From Mariniphaga anaerophila (lineage in GTDB: Bacteria > Bacteroidota > Bacteroidia > Bacteroidales > Prolixibacteraceae): a stretch of 64,000 nt of DNA. A program made the translations under genes and the position numbers. The number at the start of each line of letters is the position of its first letter. Within the stretch, counting starts at the first letter, position 1. Below are positions 18,015 to 27,615 of this stretch, one piece after another. The notes beneath the pieces were generated by a model. That model was not told the DNA's origin and searched no databases. It saw only the letters and a program-made list of their open reading frames with translations. The stretch spans positions 496,001 through 560,000 of the forward strand of contig NZ_FQUM01000003.1 in assembly GCF_900129025.1 (NCBI RefSeq), written 5' to 3'.

Positions 18015-18052
18015 AAGAAGAGCTGCAAAAGAAAAATGCAGCTCTTCTTTTT
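18015..18052 (+). terminator. Rho-independent terminator after tRNA-Ala
   Basis: AAGAAGAGCTGCA and TGCAGCTCTTCTT form a long stem around an A-rich loop, followed by a T run, starting just after the tRNA. Confidence 0.88.
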
Positions 18053-18299
18053 ATGCAGAATTGAACTGTCCTAGTAGTTCGCCTCTTCCCAAAAAGCCTT
18101 CTTGGGATTCACCTTCGGAACAAATAAAATAAACCGAGCAAACTAAATAGTATCTTCATAATTCTTTCCTTTTATAGTAGCACCTGCTTGACTCTTCGAT
18201 TCAGGTGAAAAAAATTCAAACGGCGCAAAAAACCATGTTCAAAAAACAGCCTGTTCAATAAAAATTATTGTTAACTTACATATCAAAAAAACCAAATTT

Positions 18300-21035
18300 A
18301 TGATAAAGCTAACTTCTGCAAAAACACTAAGTTCTTCGGTAAAAATTATTCGCAACAATTCTTGCACAAAAGTCATTTCACGCCTGAAATGCAATATCAG
18401 TCTTAGGTTATATATTACATTGGGACTGCTACTTCCTCTCACTCATATTTCAGGACAAACGTTCGATGCACATTTAATAATGTCCTTCAATTCACAAGGG
18501 GCAAATGATGTGGCCCTGGGAGATATGGATGGAGATGGAGATATGGATATTGTTGGTGCCGGTGCAGAAGCGTTTGTCTGGTTCGAAAACGACAATGGAA
18601 ACTACGAATGCCATGTAATAGATAATTCTGCCACAACAGCAAGTGGAGCCTTGGCTCCGAATATTGCAGACATGGATGGTGACGGAGACATGGATATTTT
18701 AGGATTAGGATGGCAAAGCAATACAATACAATGGTATGAAAATGACGGAAAAGGGAATTTCTCAACCCGCATTATTGACAACAAGCTTAACTATCCGATG
18801 AGCACCGTTGCTGTTGATTTGGATAAAGATGGTGATATTGATGTGTTAGGCTCAACATATTACTCGCAAGTTTTCATCTGGTACGAGAATAACGGAGAAG
18901 AAGATTTTCAATACCACGAAATATATGCCGCAAATAATACAGCACAAAGCATTGCCGCAGGAGACATTGACGGAGATGGCGATGAAGATATTATAGGCAG
19001 CACCGGAAGCTCTTTAATGTGGTTTGAAAATGACGGGAAACAGTCTTTTTCAGCAACACACAATATAAAAATAGGAATCTACTTCGCCCTGAACGGACAA
19101 AACAGTATTGTTGATCTGGACAACGACGGCGACATTGATATTCTCTGCTTTTGTTATTCAAAAGACATTTTTGCCTGGCATGAAAACGATGGAAAGGGGA
19201 AATTTACTTACCATATAATAAACGACGATGCAAACTACTCAGACGGGCCAAGGTGTATTTCTTCAGGCGATATCGACAAGGACGGAGATATTGATGTACT
19301 GGGAACGGTGGAATCTGGGCACTTTTTATGGTTTATCAATGATGGCAGCCAGTCATTTCAACCTCAGTTTACCGACAGCAAAAACAACAGCTTATCGGCA
19401 GGTGCGCATGGAATTTCTGCCGGCGACATTAACAACGACGGTTTTGTTGACATTATTGGGGCTGCAATCTACTCAAATGCATATTCATTGTGGTTAAATG
19501 ACGGCACAAATTCGTTTAGCCCGCTCCTTTTAGAAAAAGATGCTTTCAACTGCTACGGTATTTTCGACATTACAAGTGGGGACCTGGACAACGACGGAGA
19601 CACCGACATAATTGGGGCGGCAGGAGAAGCAGGTCGCTTTGTATGGTTCAAAAACAATGGTCATGGCGGTTTCACGCCACATATCATTAATGCGGAAACC
19701 AGTTATTCAAAAAATTCGAGAGCGGTAAAAGCAGTTGACATAAATGGCGATGGTCATCTTGACGTAATCGGGACCGGATACTGGACTGGTATTTTTTCTT
19801 GGTTTGAAAACGACGGGAACGGCAATTTTTCACCACACTCCATTGATGCATCAAAAGCAGCAGACGGCTCCACAGGAATTGATTTTGCAGACTTGGATAA
19901 CGACGGCGATGCAGATGTGGTTGGAGCAGCGGTAATTGGTGACAATTTCTTGTGGTACGAAAACAACGGGACAGGAGGGTTCACCAAACATGTGCTAAAC
20001 AACAATCCGGAATTTGCTGATGGTGCCTACAATGTATTTCCTGTAGATTTAGACGGAGACGGAGATATTGATATTCTGGGAAGTTCGCGATATCCTTCGC
20101 TGGCTTTTACGTGGTTTAAAAATGACGGCCAGGGTAATTTTACGGCTCATTTAATAGAAAAAGTGACAACCGGAGCCGTCGATCTTCCCGATATTAAAGC
20201 TGCCGACTTTGACAACGATGGAGACATCGATGTTGTCGGAACCAACAGAAATCCGGGGGACGCCTTTATCTGGTACAAAAATGATGGACAAAACAATTTC
20301 ACGAAAAATACGGTTCCTGGAGAAATGTGCAGAAAAGTAGAGGTATTCGACTACGATAGCGATGGAAAAATCGATATCATTGGAAACTCGTCCAACGGGA
20401 TTACCTGGTACAAAAATAACGGGAACGGAAAATTTACCGCTTTTCACCTCGACGAATATTCCACCGGTTCAAAAGCAATAGTCCTTGCCGATATTGACGG
20501 GAATTGTATTTCAGATGTAGTCGGGGTATTTGGAAACGCTTTGGTTTGGTTTAATAATCTTGATTTCAATCCCGGAAATATTTATACCGGAATCGAAGAA
20601 ACCAATGGATTATTAACCTCTCAAACTAACAATGCAACGTATCAGTGGATTAGGTGCGACAAAGGGAACAGCGAGGTGTCCGGCGCCGTCAATAAAAGTT
20701 ACAATCCGTCTGAACCGGGTGAATATGCCGTAAGAATTACGTTAAACGGATGCACCTACACATCTGACTGTTACTATTTTTTAAACACATCTGTGCATGA
20801 ACAAATAAATCGCAGCCCTGAAATTCTGCTTTACCCGAACCCTTCCGGTGGCAAATTCAAAATCGACAGCCATAAAAAACCGGAAAGAATTGAAATTTAT
20901 ACAATGACAGGACAGTTGGTAAAATGCCTCGACAGCAAAAAACTACAAGAAGTAGAACTGGATAGAAAAGGAATTTTCATTGTACGAATAGTTTTAGAAA
21001 ATAACTGCTACGACAATATTCTGGTCATAAACTAA
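18300..21035 (+). CDS. Secreted FG-GAP/VCBS-repeat protein with type IX sorting domain
   Basis: A 911-residue surface or secreted protein. A hydrophobic export segment lies at about residues 36-53 (ITLGLLLPLTHISGQ), unusually far in, so the true start may be downstream of the ATG used. About a dozen FG-GAP-type repeats follow. Each has a Ca-binding DxDxDGDxD loop such as DMDGDGDMDIVGAG and a WFENDG or WYKNNG segment, the pattern of a beta-propeller. A short Ig-like stretch precedes the C-terminal sorting domain, which starts ILLYPNPSGGKFKIDS and includes IYTMTGQLV, typical of type A T9SS cargo. Ligand and function are unknown. The gene stands alone. Confidence 0.88.
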   Translation: MIKLTSAKTLSSSVKIIRNNSCTKVISRLKCNISLRLYITLGLLLPLTHISGQTFDAHLIMSFNSQGANDVALGDMDGDGDMDIVGAGAEAFVWFENDNGNYECHVIDNSATTASGALAPNIADMDGDGDMDILGLGWQSNTIQWYENDGKGNFSTRIIDNKLNYPMSTVAVDLDKDGDIDVLGSTYYSQVFIWYENNGEEDFQYHEIYAANNTAQSIAAGDIDGDGDEDIIGSTGSSLMWFENDGKQSFSATHNIKIGIYFALNGQNSIVDLDNDGDIDILCFCYSKDIFAWHENDGKGKFTYHIINDDANYSDGPRCISSGDIDKDGDIDVLGTVESGHFLWFINDGSQSFQPQFTDSKNNSLSAGAHGISAGDINNDGFVDIIGAAIYSNAYSLWLNDGTNSFSPLLLEKDAFNCYGIFDITSGDLDNDGDTDIIGAAGEAGRFVWFKNNGHGGFTPHIINAETSYSKNSRAVKAVDINGDGHLDVIGTGYWTGIFSWFENDGNGNFSPHSIDASKAADGSTGIDFADLDNDGDADVVGAAVIGDNFLWYENNGTGGFTKHVLNNNPEFADGAYNVFPVDLDGDGDIDILGSSRYPSLAFTWFKNDGQGNFTAHLIEKVTTGAVDLPDIKAADFDNDGDIDVVGTNRNPGDAFIWYKNDGQNNFTKNTVPGEMCRKVEVFDYDSDGKIDIIGNSSNGITWYKNNGNGKFTAFHLDEYSTGSKAIVLADIDGNCISDVVGVFGNALVWFNNLDFNPGNIYTGIEETNGLLTSQTNNATYQWIRCDKGNSEVSGAVNKSYNPSEPGEYAVRITLNGCTYTSDCYYFLNTSVHEQINRSPEILLYPNPSGGKFKIDSHKKPERIEIYTMTGQLVKCLDSKKLQEVELDRKGIFIVRIVLENNCYDNILVIN

Positions 21036-21139
21036 ATTATATAATTCGACTCAGTTATACTTCTGTCAGTAATTTTTCAGCACACATAAAAACAACCAAC
21101 CCAAGAGAAAAGCAGAATTAACAGTGGCGCAGGGTTCAA

Positions 21140-22567
21140 TTAATAAAGTATCAGTCCAAGGCTAAAACCAACCCCCAGTTCAATATTGTTCTCGGTTCCT
21201 TCAATCACCGAAATCGGTTTTATAACGCTGCTTTCGTAAGGTTCTCCCTTGGTCAGATCTTTTATGTTGGCATATATTCCGGGGGCAAAAGAAACGGCCA
21301 CCCTATTTGAAAAGTTGTAACGCAGCCCCAGTTTGATTTGGTTTGTACTGTTGTATTCCGTATTCTTAAAATCATCCGGAAAGTAGTTCAGGCTAATCAA
21401 TTCGGGCTGCAGCCAAAACCGGGAGCTTATTTCTTTTATGTGCCCAAAGCCCATTCCGAAAAAATACAGTTCGTCTTTCAAATAATTTTTGCCGGCTGTA
21501 AAAATGGTATAAAACTTTTTGTGCCCTATTTTGTAGCTCAAAGCAGTGTTGGCGTAGTCGGCAAAAGTTAATTCAAACTCATCGTAAAAACCTTTTTTGT
21601 GGATATTCAGCAAGCCGAAAGAAAAGCCACTCTCAAGCGAATCCACATAATTCACTACTCCCAATTGAAACCCGTTCGATTTTCTGGCAACATTAACCAC
21701 ACCAATCTGAGCTCCGCTGAAAATTCCGGCGTAGTTCAATATTCCGGCAAACTGGGCACCTTTCAGCGTTTCGGCAGCCACATTGGCAATGCCTGCAAAC
21801 TGCGCAGCCTGCACCTCGCCCCTTGCTGTGTTGTTAATTCCGGCAAATTGGGCACCCCGCACTGTTCCCAAATTAAGGTTATTTATCCCGGCAAACTGGG
21901 CTCCGTTCATGTTTACCGTATTAATATTGGTAATTCCTCCGAACTCAGCTCCGTTTATTCCCCCGGAAACGCCCGCCAAAACATTCAGCGAAATATTGTA
22001 TGCCGTTTCGCTGCTCGATTTTCCGGAGATTCCCAAAGGATAAACAAAACTGATTTGCCCGGGTGTTTTTTTTGTTATTTCCCTGATTTCTGTTTTATGC
22101 CTGTCGGGCTCTTTGTTCTGCGCATTTGCAGAAGTCGGGTGCATGGGGGTTGCCGATATAGCAAACGCAGCAGCATAATATTTAACAATCCGTGGCACTC
22201 CGCGCCTTTTTCTGTTGCTCGTTTTCAAAGCACCCGCACTGCGTTTTTTTCTTCCTGTTGTTTTTTCGTTCGTTTTAGTATTCATATTTCCTTTTTCAAA
22301 ATTTACATCAGTACTTTTTGTCTCTGTACTACTGATGCTGTTTTTAAGAAAGGTGGCAGTTTTTAAATGAAAAAATTCCAATTCCGGTTTTATTTCCGCA
22401 TCAACCGGAACCAGCCTTTCCATTTTAATTGTTGCGTCAAAAACTTCGTAAACCGTGTCGTACACAAAAATGGTATCGTACACAACAATCGTTTCAATTA
22501 CCTGAGACTTAACAATCCCGGGGAGCAGTACTGCCATTACCTGAATGATGAATAATATTCTGCTCAT
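21140..22567 (-). CDS. Repeat-rich outer-membrane protein paired with ECF sigma factor
   Basis: A 475-residue protein of unknown function. A signal peptide (1-21) is followed by TIVVYDTIFVYDTV (26-39). A basic region at 107-124 precedes a second hydrophobic export-like segment ending SANAQ (about 128-150). Residues 205-325 hold about six repeats of roughly 20 residues with the core GAQFAGINN, a beta-solenoid-like pattern like that of LA_2272-type surface repeats. The C-terminal 150 residues alternate like a beta-barrel. Met95 (ATG ending 22285) could be an alternative start with its own long signal. It starts six bases after the sigma gene ends, so the two form one transcript. Confidence 0.7.
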   Translation of the reverse strand: MSRILFIIQVMAVLLPGIVKSQVIETIVVYDTIFVYDTVYEVFDATIKMERLVPVDAEIKPELEFFHLKTATFLKNSISSTETKSTDVNFEKGNMNTKTNEKTTGRKKRSAGALKTSNRKRRGVPRIVKYYAAAFAISATPMHPTSANAQNKEPDRHKTEIREITKKTPGQISFVYPLGISGKSSSETAYNISLNVLAGVSGGINGAEFGGITNINTVNMNGAQFAGINNLNLGTVRGAQFAGINNTARGEVQAAQFAGIANVAAETLKGAQFAGILNYAGIFSGAQIGVVNVARKSNGFQLGVVNYVDSLESGFSFGLLNIHKKGFYDEFELTFADYANTALSYKIGHKKFYTIFTAGKNYLKDELYFFGMGFGHIKEISSRFWLQPELISLNYFPDDFKNTEYNSTNQIKLGLRYNFSNRVAVSFAPGIYANIKDLTKGEPYESSVIKPISVIEGTENNIELGVGFSLGLILY

Positions 22568-22573
22568 TTCAAT

Positions 22574-23566
22574 TTATCTGATGGTATCCCTCACTACGAT
22601 AGTTTTTCTGATATAAACCGGTTTTCTAACGATTCTCCTTATGGTGTCGGATTCAGTTTCTGTTTCAGCTTGTTCAAAAGCTGCGATCCCCTCATTCTCC
22701 GGAGACTCTTCAAAAGCAGCTTTTTCAGGAAGTTCTGTTTCTATTTCGTTCTCAATAACAACAGACTCTGCATCGGCCAGTCCGGGGCTTTTACTATTTA
22801 ATGCAAAAAACAGAGAAACACCAACAACACCAGTTGTCACAACGTAGGTAAAAGGATTTTTCAACAAAGAAAAACCTCTGCTGAATGAAACCCCGCTGTT
22901 TGGTGCGGTAAATGTTTTTTGTGGAGCAACAGTAAAATTCCGAAATTTCTCCCGGTAGAGCTGGTCGACAAACAAATCGGAGAACGGAAAAAACCAGAGC
23001 GCAGACACCTTTCTCCTTCTTTGTTGATTTTCCTTTTCTTCTGCTTTTAACGAGAGTATCTGTATCAGCTTTTTGCGAGCCCTCGCCAAATGCGATTTTG
23101 AGGTTCCGGCACTAATGCCAAGCATTTTCGCAATATCTTTATGTTTGTACTCTTCCATCACATACAAATTAAACACCACGCGGTGGTGCTCCGGCAGCTG
23201 GTCCATCGCTTCCAGCAAATCGTTCCTCGAAAAATCTGCATTTTCAATCGCTCCCCTTGCCGTCCGGTCATCTTCTTCTGCCGTTTTCTCGTCCGACTCA
23301 CCTGCAGCGTTTTCCATTGCCACCAAAAAAGGCTTGTTGTTTTTCAGATACTGCAAAGCAGAGTTGAGGGTTATTCTGTAAACCCACGCTTCCACGCTGC
23401 CTTTTCCTTTAAACTGGTTCATTTTTTCGATGGCAGCAAGAAACGAGTCGTGCACAATATCTTCCGCCACAGAAGTATTGCCTACGTATCGTCTGCAAAC
23501 ACCTATCAATTTGGGAGCTTCATTTTGGTATAATGTGCCCCAATCAACCACCGTAATATTTTTCAC
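22574..23566 (-). CDS. ECF RNA polymerase sigma factor with C-terminal transmembrane and periplasmic extension
   Basis: A 330-residue protein starting at GTG. Sigma region 2 is at about 10-75 (AEDIVHDSFLAAIEKM, WVYRITLNSALQYL). Region 4 is at about 115-170 (LPEHHRVVFNLYVMEEYKHK, DIAKMLGISAGTSKSHLARA). Normal ECF factors end near residue 180. This one continues with a basic segment, one membrane helix (about 239-257) and a 70-residue acidic tail ending TIVVRDTIR. The sigma domain would face the cytoplasm and the tail the periplasm, so activity probably depends on release or on a periplasmic signal. No separate anti-sigma gene is present. It is cotranscribed with the outer-membrane protein downstream. 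Confidence 0.9.
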   Translation of the reverse strand: MKNITVVDWGTLYQNEAPKLIGVCRRYVGNTSVAEDIVHDSFLAAIEKMNQFKGKGSVEAWVYRITLNSALQYLKNNKPFLVAMENAAGESDEKTAEEDDRTARGAIENADFSRNDLLEAMDQLPEHHRVVFNLYVMEEYKHKDIAKMLGISAGTSKSHLARARKKLIQILSLKAEEKENQQRRRKVSALWFFPFSDLFVDQLYREKFRNFTVAPQKTFTAPNSGVSFSRGFSLLKNPFTYVVTTGVVGVSLFFALNSKSPGLADAESVVIENEIETELPEKAAFEESPENEGIAAFEQAETETESDTIRRIVRKPVYIRKTIVVRDTIR

Positions 23567-23710
23567 CCTGTATTCTAAAATTAGTAGCTACTGATATTAA
23601 GATACAAAAAAGCGAAAAGGTGGCAGTACTTTGTAAAAAAAATACTGGTCGAAAAAAATAATGAGTTGAAGAAGAGCTTTTTTTAGAAAAAAGCAGAACA
23701 ACAGCTACTA

Positions 23711-25066
23711 CTAACCGTCTCCTTTTAATCGTCGTTCTTCCAGTTCGGCCTGCATTACAACGCAGGTTTTATGGTCGATGCCATAGAAAAACAGCAAAAT
23801 TGCTCCGGACATGTATAACATCCCGGGGAAGACAGATACCATTAGTTTGATTCCGTTAATTGCAGTTTCTGTTTGTGCAACGTTTGGTTCAAAATGAAAA
23901 GCGCTAAGCAGCCATCCCGCCAGAGCGCCGCCTATTCCCCACCCGGCTTTCTGTGCGAAAGTTGCTGCCGAAAAAGTTAATCCGGTGGCGCGCCTTCCCG
24001 ATTTCCACTCTGAATAATCGACCGTATCGGCCAACATGGTCCAAAGCAATGGAACGGCCGGAGCATAAGACATTTTAGCCAGAATGTTGAACGTGTACAA
24101 CAGGTACACATCGTTTTCTGCAGGCAGATACAGCAGACAGAAAAAAAGGCCGGAAAGCAGCGAACTGCCGATAAAAACATTTCTTTTCCCAAAACGCCGG
24201 GAGAGTGGTTTTGAAGCAGGAATTGCCACAATTAACGCAATCGTACCTACAATATTAAACAACTGCACATTTTCTTCTTTGCCAATGTAATATTTAAAAT
24301 AGTATGCGATGGAAAGGTTTTGCAGGGCAAACATCACAAAAGAAATAATTCCCACGAAAAAAAGTATTATCCACGGCCGGTTACTGAGCAGGTTTTTAAA
24401 ATCTTCTTTTAACGAACTGTTTTGCTTTGCAGGCGGCTGCACCCTTTCCCTGGTTGTTTTAAACGTTATCATAAAAAGAATAAAACTGATAACCGAAAAC
24501 AGAATCAGCGTATATTGATAACCTTTTGCCGAATCGCCTTTTCCGAAGTAATTAGCCAGATAAAGTGCAGTTCCCGAAACAATAAACTGCCCTACAAATG
24601 CAAAAATAAAGCGGTACGAATTCAGCCCTGCCCGTTCGTACGAGTCGGAAGTCATTACCGCGCCCAACGACGAATAGGGCAAATTGATGGCCGTAAAAAC
24701 CGTCATTAACAAAATGTAGGTAATTCCTGCGTACACTACTTTTCCGGTTTCGCCAAAATCAGGAGTGGAAAAAGCCAGCACTGCCAGCACACTGTACGGA
24801 AGCGCCATCCACAAAATGTAAGGGCGAAATTTCCCCCAGCGCGTATTGGTTCGGTCGGCAATAATTCCCATTAGCGGATCGCTGGCCATGTCCCAAAACC
24901 GCGCAATTAACATGATGGTACCCGCCGCTGCGGCAGAAATCCCAAAAGTATCGGTGTAAAAAATCAGTATCCAGAAACCCACCATGTCCCACACAAAATG
25001 AGACGCGGTATCTCCCAAACTGTAACCTACTTTTTCTTTAATTGAAAGCCTGTTTCCCAACGCCAT
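23711..25066 (-). CDS. GPH-family sugar:cation symporter, MFS (PUL transporter 2)
   Basis: A 451-residue inner-membrane transporter with about 12 hydrophobic segments. The GPH (glycoside-pentoside-hexuronide) signature is visible as ASDPLMGIIADRTNTRWGKF and RPYILWMALPY. It would import mono- or oligosaccharides with a cation. It is the last gene of the beta-glucan locus, 16 bases after the other symporter, from which it differs in sequence. The pair suggests two substrates or chain lengths. Exact sugar is not readable from sequence. Confidence 0.87.
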   Translation of the reverse strand: MALGNRLSIKEKVGYSLGDTASHFVWDMVGFWILIFYTDTFGISAAAAGTIMLIARFWDMASDPLMGIIADRTNTRWGKFRPYILWMALPYSVLAVLAFSTPDFGETGKVVYAGITYILLMTVFTAINLPYSSLGAVMTSDSYERAGLNSYRFIFAFVGQFIVSGTALYLANYFGKGDSAKGYQYTLILFSVISFILFMITFKTTRERVQPPAKQNSSLKEDFKNLLSNRPWIILFFVGIISFVMFALQNLSIAYYFKYYIGKEENVQLFNIVGTIALIVAIPASKPLSRRFGKRNVFIGSSLLSGLFFCLLYLPAENDVYLLYTFNILAKMSYAPAVPLLWTMLADTVDYSEWKSGRRATGLTFSAATFAQKAGWGIGGALAGWLLSAFHFEPNVAQTETAINGIKLMVSVFPGMLYMSGAILLFFYGIDHKTCVVMQAELEERRLKGDG

Positions 25067-25082
25067 AATTATTGCCCTCCTT

Positions 25083-26522
25083 TTATTCCTGATGATGCAT
25101 TTTTCCTCTTACGGAAATCAGTTTTTCCCTGATCTGATGAGCTTTTCCTTCGGTAATATCGTACTTCCAGATAATGATAATTGCCATTAATGCAGTGCCT
25201 ATCGGAATGATAATGTCTGCCACTCGGAGGTTCGTCAACGCTTCGGCCGACTGTTGATCCAGCGACTCATCAAAACCAACCATATGCAGCACAATGCCGC
25301 TGGTTAAAAGAGCCAGAGCTGTTCCGAGTTTTACCATCCACCAGTAAACGGCCCCAAACATTCCTTCGCGACGCTTACCGTTATTCAGCTCATCCAAATC
25401 GCAAACATCGGCAGTCATCGACATCATAAGGGTAAATAAACCGCCAATACCAAAAGACAAAAAAGGAATCGGCATAAAAATCAGCCACGGATTTTCCGGA
25501 TTGAAGCCCCACCATTTTAAAGCATAACCGATTATTGAAATGGCGGTTGCCACAACAAAAGCTTTCTTTTTGCCCCAATTTTCCGACATTTTTGTAACAA
25601 TGGGAATAACCACAAACGCCGTTGCCATTGCGCTAACCGTGCCAAACCACGCCGGCCAGGTTCCGGCCGCAACTTTATCGCCGTTAAACAGGTAGTAAAC
25701 AATAATAAACATCGAGAACTGCGCAATGGTCTGAAACCCGTTGAAAATAAAAAAGGTAGCTCCGCAAAGCCGCATAAACGATCTGTTTCTAATGGTCAGT
25801 TTTATCCCCTTTAAAAACTCTTTTGTGTTGGCAGCCAGTTTTTTCAACGACAGGCTTGCCTTTTCTTCTTTGTCGGGCACAATAATTTCTTTGTTAAACA
25901 AGGCCGGCATAATTCCCAGCACCATACAAATTGCACCTACCCATATTGAAAGTGTCCGCGCGCCTTCGGGTGCTGAATCAAAAATTGAAGGGTCATAAAT
26001 AATCACCCAAAACCAGGGCGCAATCATCCAGGCAATTTGCCCCATCAACTGAGAAACGGCCATTAAGCGGGTTCGCTCGTTGTAATCGGGGGTCATTTCG
26101 TAACCCAGCCCGATTAACGGAGTGGCAAAAATGGTGTACCCGATGTAGAAAAATATGGATACAATTAGAAAATAGAAGAAGTTGTAGGTTTGCGAATTTT
26201 CCGGATTCAGTTGCCACATCACCATAAACGACACGCCGGTAATAACGCTTCCCAATAAAATGTAGGGTTTACGCCGTCCCCATTTCGACCGGGTATTATC
26301 TGAAATAAAACCCATTACAGGATCGGTTAGCGCATCTAACAGCCGGGGCAGAGCGCCCAATATTCCGGCCAAAACCGGATTCATATTTAACGACATTACC
26401 AGCACCACCATAAACACACCAAGGGCTGCCGGAAATAACTGGTTTGCCAGGTGGCCTGAGCCAAAAGCAATTTTTTGTCCGAATGGAACCAGGTCTTCAG
26501 TTCGCGTTTTATAATGCACCAT
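25083..26522 (-). CDS. GPH-family sugar:cation symporter, MFS (PUL transporter 1)
   Basis: A 479-residue inner-membrane protein with about 12 membrane helices. The conserved loop reads LTDPVMGFISDNTRSKWGRR followed by KPYILLG, the GPH/SLC45-like pattern. It follows the GH17 lipoprotein gene by 22 bases within the beta-glucan operon. The likely role is uptake of laminari-oligosaccharides or glucose across the inner membrane, feeding the cytoplasmic phosphorylase. The assignment to a glucan product rests on context. Confidence 0.87.
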   Translation of the reverse strand: MVHYKTRTEDLVPFGQKIAFGSGHLANQLFPAALGVFMVVLVMSLNMNPVLAGILGALPRLLDALTDPVMGFISDNTRSKWGRRKPYILLGSVITGVSFMVMWQLNPENSQTYNFFYFLIVSIFFYIGYTIFATPLIGLGYEMTPDYNERTRLMAVSQLMGQIAWMIAPWFWVIIYDPSIFDSAPEGARTLSIWVGAICMVLGIMPALFNKEIIVPDKEEKASLSLKKLAANTKEFLKGIKLTIRNRSFMRLCGATFFIFNGFQTIAQFSMFIIVYYLFNGDKVAAGTWPAWFGTVSAMATAFVVIPIVTKMSENWGKKKAFVVATAISIIGYALKWWGFNPENPWLIFMPIPFLSFGIGGLFTLMMSMTADVCDLDELNNGKRREGMFGAVYWWMVKLGTALALLTSGIVLHMVGFDESLDQQSAEALTNLRVADIIIPIGTALMAIIIIWKYDITEGKAHQIREKLISVRGKMHHQE

Positions 26523-26544
26523 TAGTTTTATTTTTTGTAGTTAA

Positions 26545-27615
26545 TTATTGCATCACCAATTTCGGGTTACGGTCAACCATATATAATCCCCAGTGTTTTT
26601 CTGCGCCCTGCGGATCATTCGGATTGCCTTTCCAGTCTTCGTCAAAAGCTTCGAAAAAGAATGTGGTAATATTCATTTTCTTTGTCCACTCCATGAGTTC
26701 GTTGTAGTACCTCTGCTGTTTTTCCATGTCGGCACGCGCGCCAAATTCCGAGGCTGTGGTTGCCCATCCGGCCTCGCTGATAACTATCGGGGCATTTGGC
26801 AACGCACTGCGCACTTTCTGAATGTTTTCGATGGAATAAGACAATCCAGAATCAATGTCTTTCCCTTCCCAAACCGGGTAAATATGTACTGAAATAAAGT
26901 CGAGAACCTCTGCCAGTTTTTCGCCATGTTCTGCCCACCACAAATAATTATCGGCCACAGTTACCGGCTGCTGAATTGCCTTTTTCACTTTTACCACGTA
27001 AGAAATCAGCGTGTCAACATCTACTTTGTGATCGTTCCAGTCGACCAACGCCTCGTTTCCTACATTCACTGCAACAACCACATCGTTATATAAATTAGCC
27101 AAATGCATTCCCCTGTCCAGCTCGTCCTGGTTGGCCTTTTTGTTTTTTCCAAGGGTTTCACTGGGAATAGGTTCGGTGAGCCACTCACAGGTTTCGTGCG
27201 CACTCAGTTCGGCATTCAGCCAAATACCAAGCATCACTTTAATATCCAGATTATTTTCGTGAATGAGACGCAAAACCGCCGCTGTGTTTTCTCCGGAATC
27301 GTACAAACGAATCAGTCTGAAATTCATTTCGTTGGAAATTATTTGCAGATCTTCCAAAATCTCTTCTTCACTCGGATTTTTTGCACCGTCGCCCCTGTCG
27401 GGATGCTGCCCCGATCTGAATCCTGAATAACACACGGCAGAGTGGATTCCGGCAAGCAGATTTTCTTTTTCTTGAGCCAGGTTAATTTGCATATCTTCCG
27501 ATTTATTTTGCATTTGTTTTTCCTTTTCGCGACCGGATGAGCATGCCATTAAAAGCACTGCAAACAGAACCGGCAGGCCACCTGTTATCCGGCTTAAAAT
27601 TGTATTACGAACCAT
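26545..27615 (-). CDS. GH17-like beta-1,3-glucanase, lipoprotein
   Basis: A 356-residue TIM-barrel glycosidase of the GH17 group. The start used is the ATG ending at 27615, which gives a lipoprotein signal ending LLMACSS (Cys25); the longer frame lacks a signal. The presumed acid/base Glu188 is in VAVNVGNEAL, and the nucleophile Glu281 in IVISEAGW. HIYPVWEG matches the cognate strand. It is probably periplasmic or surface-bound. It overlaps the end of the other GH17 gene by 11 bases, a tight coupling. GH17 enzymes cut or transfer beta-1,3-glucans. Confidence 0.85.
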   Translation of the reverse strand: MVRNTILSRITGGLPVLFAVLLMACSSGREKEKQMQNKSEDMQINLAQEKENLLAGIHSAVCYSGFRSGQHPDRGDGAKNPSEEEILEDLQIISNEMNFRLIRLYDSGENTAAVLRLIHENNLDIKVMLGIWLNAELSAHETCEWLTEPIPSETLGKNKKANQDELDRGMHLANLYNDVVVAVNVGNEALVDWNDHKVDVDTLISYVVKVKKAIQQPVTVADNYLWWAEHGEKLAEVLDFISVHIYPVWEGKDIDSGLSYSIENIQKVRSALPNAPIVISEAGWATTASEFGARADMEKQQRYYNELMEWTKKMNITTFFFEAFDEDWKGNPNDPQGAEKHWGLYMVDRNPKLVMQ

